Assembly: GCA_020161245.1 (NCBI GenBank)
Contig: JAIUOK010000035.1
Span: 1-51,684 of the forward strand
DNA from: Actinomycetota bacterium
GTDB lineage: Bacteria > Actinomycetota > Actinomycetes > S36-B12 > CAIYMF01
Direction of reading: 5' to 3'
Length of the DNA: 51,684 bases
Numbering within the stretch: the stretch's first letter is position 1; every line of letters begins with the position of its first letter. Both the position numbers and the translations under genes were made by a program. A model generated the notes under the pieces. It saw only the letters and a list, made by a program, of their open reading frames with translations, ran no database searches and was not told the origin of the DNA. Below are positions 48,209-51,684 of this stretch, in pieces.

Positions 48209-50020
48209 TTACGAACCGGTCTTCGCCACGCCACTGCTCACGACGCGCAGGATGTGCGCTTGTGTCTGGTTGTTCTTGTGAGCCCCCGCTTCGAGAGCGG
48301 CTGAGAGCCATCCAGGTCCCTTGCGTGCTGAGACCTCCGGAGCGAGCGACTCGAGCTCCCCATCGTGGACGAGGACGACGTGCTGGTCCGCAAGAAGCTC
48401 TAGAAGTCGCCGGACCGACGGGCCGGCCTCGCCCTTGAATGCACTGAGACCGTGCTGCTTGACCTCCGCCCACGGACCCGATCCCGCTCGGAGTTGGGCT
48501 TTCACGGTGTCGCGATGCTCCTGCGTGTACTGCTCGTCCCTTCGGCCGCCCAGTAACTGGTTTACGGCATCCACCACGACGCCGACCTTGACCACTTCGC
48601 CGGCGACCCGCAGGTCCCTGGTCGACGCGTCGTACACGGAGTCCAGGTCCTCATTCCACGACCCGCCGACAGCCTCCACGAGGGCCTTGAGCTTCCCGCG
48701 ATCCGACAACGCATCCAGGTCCGGCGCAGCGACAACTGGCACGTTTACGGACGACAGAGATCGGGCCACCTTCGCCATGCCGTCTTTCCCGCCTGTCGGC
48801 AGGAAGAGCACTTCATTCTTGGCGGGAAGTCCCTCAAAGCCCGATTCCGAGAGCGCATCTAGCGCGGCGGCGAGATAGCTGCAGTCGTTTTCGGCCTCGG
48901 CGAGCACTACTAGCTGGTAAAAGAGCCCGTCGAGAACGTTCGTGTAGCGGAGTACTGGGTCGGTCCATAGGTCTCGAACCCCGTCCTCGGGGAGTTGATG
49001 CGCGCGAACCAGAGAGCCGTCACGAGTCAACCTCACGACTGACACGGGCGCGTCTGACTCCAGAAGTCCTGCGAGGAAGTCCTTGTCATGTGTCGCCACG
49101 ATCACCTGTACGTGCTTGTCGGCAGCCAGGCTCCCAAGACTTCTGCCCAACGCGTGCGCTTGTGGTGGGTGAAGGAAGGCTTCCGGTTCGTCGATCGCGA
49201 TCAGCGGGTACTTCGCTGTGATCAACGGCAACAGAAGACCCAACAGGCTCCTCATGCCGTCGCCTTGCGCATCGAGCTCTGGCAGTTGCGCCATCGCGTC
49301 GCGGTACTCCTGCGTGACCGCATCGACCGGCGGTGCCGGCAGGCTTAAGGCACCCACGCGCAAACGAACGGTCCTTCCCAGATTGTCGAGAGTCAGCTGC
49401 GTGCGGAAGATCTCCAGCGACGTAGCGTTCAACTCGTCAAGGAGTTGGCGGTCGTCCTGGAGGGCGTGCACGGGATGTGAGGCTGGCTCTTCGTGCGAGT
49501 CTCTCAACTGCGCGTTTCCGGCCATCCCGAAGCGCCCTTGAGCATTTCCATAGAAGCACAGGAAGGGATGCATCGGTCCCGTCTCAGGGGCTGCTGATCC
49601 CCAGTGGCTCACCTGCTGTTGCACGTGTTGATGTCCAGCGTTGGGCCGCTGGAAGCCAGGGTTGTTCGCGTCGCCGAGGAACGTTGCGTGCTCGGCTAGC
49701 CAGGCAACGGCATCTCGACGGTCGCCTTCCTTGAGGGTCTCGATGCTGCTAACTATCCGCGATGGGGGCGGAGTGTTCCCGCTGTGGTGCGCGATGAGAT
49801 TGATCAGTTCGACGAGGAAGGTGGACTTGCCCACGTTGTTGCCGCCGACGATGGCGGTGACACCGGCGGTCGTGAACGCAACCTCGTCTCCATTCAGGAG
49901 CCGGGCCTTGGTGAGCGCGAAGCCGAACTTCGAGGCATCGCCTCCGAGCAGTTCTGGCGATCGATCACTCAAGGCTGCCGTGAGCTTCTCGCCTTGTCCG
50001 GGTGCCATGGCATGCATCAT
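48209..50020 (-). CDS. OLD-family AAA ATPase-TOPRIM nuclease
   Basis: An overcoming-lysogenization-defect-type protein of 603 residues. The ATPase domain has Walker A GGNNVGKST (Lys65), a signature-like QGDGMRS (252), Walker B LIAIDEPEAFLHPP (Asp277, Glu278) and the switch ATHD (His311). The C-terminal TOPRIM nuclease has LAEAENDCSY (Glu375, Asp379) and VAAPDLDALSD (Asp434, Asp436). I start it at ATG 50020; the open frame extends back 58 residues without similarity. OLD proteins act in antiphage defence. In Gabija the OLD protein GajA is paired with a UvrD helicase, but none is visible here; the neighbour is a small unknown gene. Confidence 0.87.
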   Translation of the reverse strand: MMHAMAPGQGEKLTAALSDRSPELLGGDASKFGFALTKARLLNGDEVAFTTAGVTAIVGGNNVGKSTFLVELINLIAHHSGNTPPPSRIVSSIETLKEGDRRDAVAWLAEHATFLGDANNPGFQRPNAGHQHVQQQVSHWGSAAPETGPMHPFLCFYGNAQGRFGMAGNAQLRDSHEEPASHPVHALQDDRQLLDELNATSLEIFRTQLTLDNLGRTVRLRVGALSLPAPPVDAVTQEYRDAMAQLPELDAQGDGMRSLLGLLLPLITAKYPLIAIDEPEAFLHPPQAHALGRSLGSLAADKHVQVIVATHDKDFLAGLLESDAPVSVVRLTRDGSLVRAHQLPEDGVRDLWTDPVLRYTNVLDGLFYQLVVLAEAENDCSYLAAALDALSESGFEGLPAKNEVLFLPTGGKDGMAKVARSLSSVNVPVVAAPDLDALSDRGKLKALVEAVGGSWNEDLDSVYDASTRDLRVAGEVVKVGVVVDAVNQLLGGRRDEQYTQEHRDTVKAQLRAGSGPWAEVKQHGLSAFKGEAGPSVRRLLELLADQHVVLVHDGELESLAPEVSARKGPGWLSAALEAGAHKNNQTQAHILRVVSSGVAKTGS

Positions 50021-50111
50021 GCCAAGGCCGTCCCACTGCGGCCCATGAATGGCCCCGGCCATCGAAGGACGAGCCCACCTGCCCCGCAGCGATGAAGCTG
50101 CTTCCGACGGC

Positions 50112-50531
50112 TTACGGGGTTGGAGGGAAGAGCGCCCGAATGAGGCGCACCTCGGCGGCCATGGTGGCGATGAGCCACTCCACCACTCCGACAATGGCCG
50201 CGATGTCCTCGCCGTCGACGCGGTACAGAGCCTCCTCGGTTTCGAGGAGCAGGATGCGGAACGAGCGGTCGAACGGTCGCGGGCAGTCCCAGCGGCGCAT
50301 GCCTTCGATGGTTCCCCAGATCACCTGGGTCGCAGAGACGCCGTGCGAGGTTGATGCGCCGGTCAGTCCGTCGATGGTGGCGAGTGGCCCCAGGACGGTC
50401 TCTGCTTGGTACTCGAGGTCGTCCGCGAGGAGGAACAGGACGCGGACGGCGTCGCCGAAGAGGCTCGGGACCTCGTCGTATCCGGCGTACTCGGCGGGGT
50501 GGTGGATGGAGCGGTCGTCGCTGGTGTGCAT
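50112..50531 (-). CDS. Small helical protein of unknown function in the transposon
   Basis: A 139-residue protein from ATG 50531, preceded by AGGAC. The sequence is predicted to be mostly helical with Leu/Ile/Val heptads (SLFGDAVRVLFLLADDLEYQ, and ALYRVDGEDIAAIVGVVEWL), no signal peptide and no catalytic motif that I recognise. It lies 91 bases upstream of the OLD-type gene on the same strand and 103 bases downstream of tniQ, so it may form an operon with the nuclease and act as its partner or inhibitor. This link is inferred from position only. Confidence 0.65.
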   Translation of the reverse strand: MHTSDDRSIHHPAEYAGYDEVPSLFGDAVRVLFLLADDLEYQAETVLGPLATIDGLTGASTSHGVSATQVIWGTIEGMRRWDCPRPFDRSFRILLLETEEALYRVDGEDIAAIVGVVEWLIATMAAEVRLIRALFPPTP

Positions 50532-50634
50532 GGGCGGTCCTGTCGTTGAGCGGTGGTTGTCGATTCGGGTATCGGCCTGCGTCGCCCGTCCGCGGTCATC
50601 TGGAGGGGGGCCGGTACTCCGTTCCGCCGTGGGC

Positions 50635-51387
50635 TTAAAGCCCGGCTTTGTCTGTGCCCAGTTCGGCCCACTCGGAGAGCACGTGCGGATCACGGCTTGG
50701 CAGTCGCTTCCAAAGCGCCATCGCCCATCGATGCTCTGCGGTGTCGCCGCGATCTGCAGCGGGTGCGGGCGCGTTGGCGAGGTGGTACGTGCAGAGGGTC
50801 TCGTCGTCTCGGACGTTTCCGCACGTAACGAGGTTGGAGTCGGAAGCGGGAGTGGGGAAGCGGTGCTGGTTCTGACCGCTCCGGATTCGGCCGCCGCAGC
50901 CCGGGCAGGTGTCGAGCAGTCGAAGACGGTGGGTGGGGCAGATCTCGATGGGCAGTAGCCGCCACGGCCAGACGAAGACCGGAGCGTTCGCCAGGCAGGC
51001 GGGGCACGCTCGGGTGTACCAGGGGTTGATGTTGAGGTCGCGGACGCTCGGCGTTGCAGAGCGCAGGTCCGCCGGGGTGGACCAGCCGACGCGGCGGATC
51101 ATGAGGTTGCTGGTGCAGACGTTGCGCACCTGTTCCGTGGTGACGTTGAGCCGCCATGCGAGCAGGTCGACGGCGTCGGTGGGGGCGAGCGTGTCGAGGG
51201 TGTAATGGTTGTAGGCGGCGTCGGTGTTGGGTGTCACTCCCCTGAGAAGGTCTCGGGGCGAGACGTTGAGGGTGGTGCTGCATCGGAAGATCCACGACTG
51301 GAGCGTCTCGAACGGGGCTGGCGGCAGCTGGATGGGCGCGGGTCCCCAGTTGATGGCGGGGACGCTGTTGGTGGTGTCCGTGAGCAT
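50635..51387 (-). CDS. TniQ-family transposition protein
   Basis: A 250-residue protein with the TniQ layout. The N-terminal part has QLPPAPFETLQSWIFRCS, the P-x-E-(T/S)-L-x-SW motif. A zinc-binding region follows with CPAC (128-131), CPTH (150-153) and CPGC (161-164). TniQ/TnsD proteins choose or aid target recognition in Tn5053- and Tn7-like transposition. The start is uncertain: ATG 51387 lies 25 bases after the upstream stop, and a TTG at 51435 would overlap it. Neither has a strong ribosome site. A further Cys pair lies in the C-terminal third. Confidence 0.85.
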   Translation of the reverse strand: MLTDTTNSVPAINWGPAPIQLPPAPFETLQSWIFRCSTTLNVSPRDLLRGVTPNTDAAYNHYTLDTLAPTDAVDLLAWRLNVTTEQVRNVCTSNLMIRRVGWSTPADLRSATPSVRDLNINPWYTRACPACLANAPVFVWPWRLLPIEICPTHRLRLLDTCPGCGGRIRSGQNQHRFPTPASDSNLVTCGNVRDDETLCTYHLANAPAPAADRGDTAEHRWAMALWKRLPSRDPHVLSEWAELGTDKAGL

Positions 51388-51412
51388 GCCCGAGGTATCG
51401 GCGCAGACCTCG

Positions 51413-51684
51413 TCAGCGAGACCCTTGCTTGGCAACCGTGGCGGCCTGGATCAGTTCCCGTGGCGCTGGGGGCTCAGGAGCAGCGCCGGCGACTTCGACA
51501 CTCAGGTCGGTGAGCAGCCGGCGCCACCGGTCGTCGATGCGCGCGTCGAAGCGTCGTAGGTGCGCTAGACGGTTGGCGTAGCCGACGCTCGTCCAGCCGG
51601 GCCATCGTGAGGGCGGCATCAGGGCAGTGTGGGTCCAGAGCCATGCGGACACGTTGCGTACGAGGGCCGGTGAGATCTGGACCC
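51413..51684 (-). CDS. C-terminal part of an unidentified protein upstream of tniQ (cut by the window)
   Basis: The frame is open from the right edge to a stop at 51413, giving at least 89 residues, rich in Trp, Arg and Leu (SAWLWTHTALMPPSRWPGW, then RFDARIDDRWRRLLTDL). Its position directly upstream of tniQ on the same strand is where tniB, the transposition ATPase, is normally found. The visible part carries no recognisable motif, so the identity is not established. Confidence 0.5.
   Translation of the reverse strand, partial: VQISPALVRNVSAWLWTHTALMPPSRWPGWTSVGYANRLAHLRRFDARIDDRWRRLLTDLSVEVAGAAPEPPAPRELIQAATVAKQGSR

Larger units (their letters stand above)
46541..51684. mobile_element. Left part of a probable Tn7/Tn5053-like (TniQ) transposon
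   Basis: A TniQ-family gene and a truncated upstream gene point leftwards from the right edge, preceded by cargo genes. The left boundary is proposed at TGTCAG (46541), which starts with the TGT used by Tn7-like ends and lies about 50 bases outside three regularly spaced repeats. The pot operon starts on the other side. In Tn5053-like elements tniA, tniB and tniQ follow one another from one end, so tniA and tniB should be beyond the right edge. Confidence 0.5.

Noticed and set aside
47926..48473. Short frames on both strands in the 47.8-48.2 kb spacer
   Set aside because: Composition is Arg/Ser-rich with no ribosome site; they overlap the supported OLD-type gene.
48209..50531. Gabija defence system
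   Set aside because: Gabija needs a UvrD-like GajB gene beside the OLD-type gene. The neighbour is a 139-residue helical protein with no helicase motifs.

Overview
The window is very GC-rich DNA with GTG/TTG starts, strong GGAGG-type ribosome sites and a bldC gene beside the purF-purM-DUF3073-valine dehydrogenase block, an order familiar from Streptomyces and relatives. I read it as a chromosomal segment of an actinomycete (Actinomycetota); the genus cannot be fixed from sequence alone. It is a conserved core flanked by two different mobile elements, each cut by a window edge.

Left element (1 to about 6,490): the end of an integrative conjugative element. It carries a MobF/TraA-type relaxase-helicase running off the left edge and a three-gene restriction-modification cassette: a NaeI-family endonuclease whose catalytic residues fall at the NaeI numbering, a wHTH-HNH nuclease, and a C5-cytosine methyltransferase whose promoter contains a perfect actinobacterial LexA box. 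It ends in the 3' part of a tRNA-Phe gene, the expected attachment site.

Central chromosome: 6.5-12.2 kb holds unrelated single genes (lipoprotein hydrolase, response regulator, FMN-binding protein, zinc alcohol dehydrogenase, glycogen-binding domain protein). From 12.6 to 24.8 kb lies an amine-catabolism locus. The minus-strand run is GntR regulator, Cache-domain protein, cytochrome P450, 3Fe-4S ferredoxin, ferredoxin reductase, glutamine-synthetase-like ligase, a leaderless substrate-binding-fold protein and a C26 amidotransferase, followed by a second C26 hydrolase and an aldehyde dehydrogenase. An APC permease diverges from the regulator. The P450-ferredoxin-reductase-ligase order matches the mycobacterial mor/pip genes for morpholine, piperidine and pyrrolidine. 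The likely route is oxidative ring opening, gamma-glutamylation of the amine, oxidation of the aldehyde and release of glutamate. Next come a DUF294 signalling protein with a DnaQ-like exonuclease, a DMT exporter, a lipoprotein, a secreted endonuclease/phosphatase-fold enzyme, a sulfotransferase-like protein and an MMPL exporter with its TetR regulator. The bldC-kinase-vdh-DUF3073-LysE-purM-purF block follows, then a potADBC-type polyamine ABC transporter operon.

Right element (about 46.54 kb to the right edge): a probable Tn7/Tn5053-like transposon. It contains a TniQ-family gene and an upstream gene cut by the edge; its cargo is a HIRAN-DUF2510 protein, an OLD-type AAA/TOPRIM nuclease and a small unknown protein. 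Its left end has regularly spaced repeats that look like transposase sites.

Dispersed intergenic palindromes of at least two families (three copies of one, two and a half of another) are scattered through the chromosomal part.
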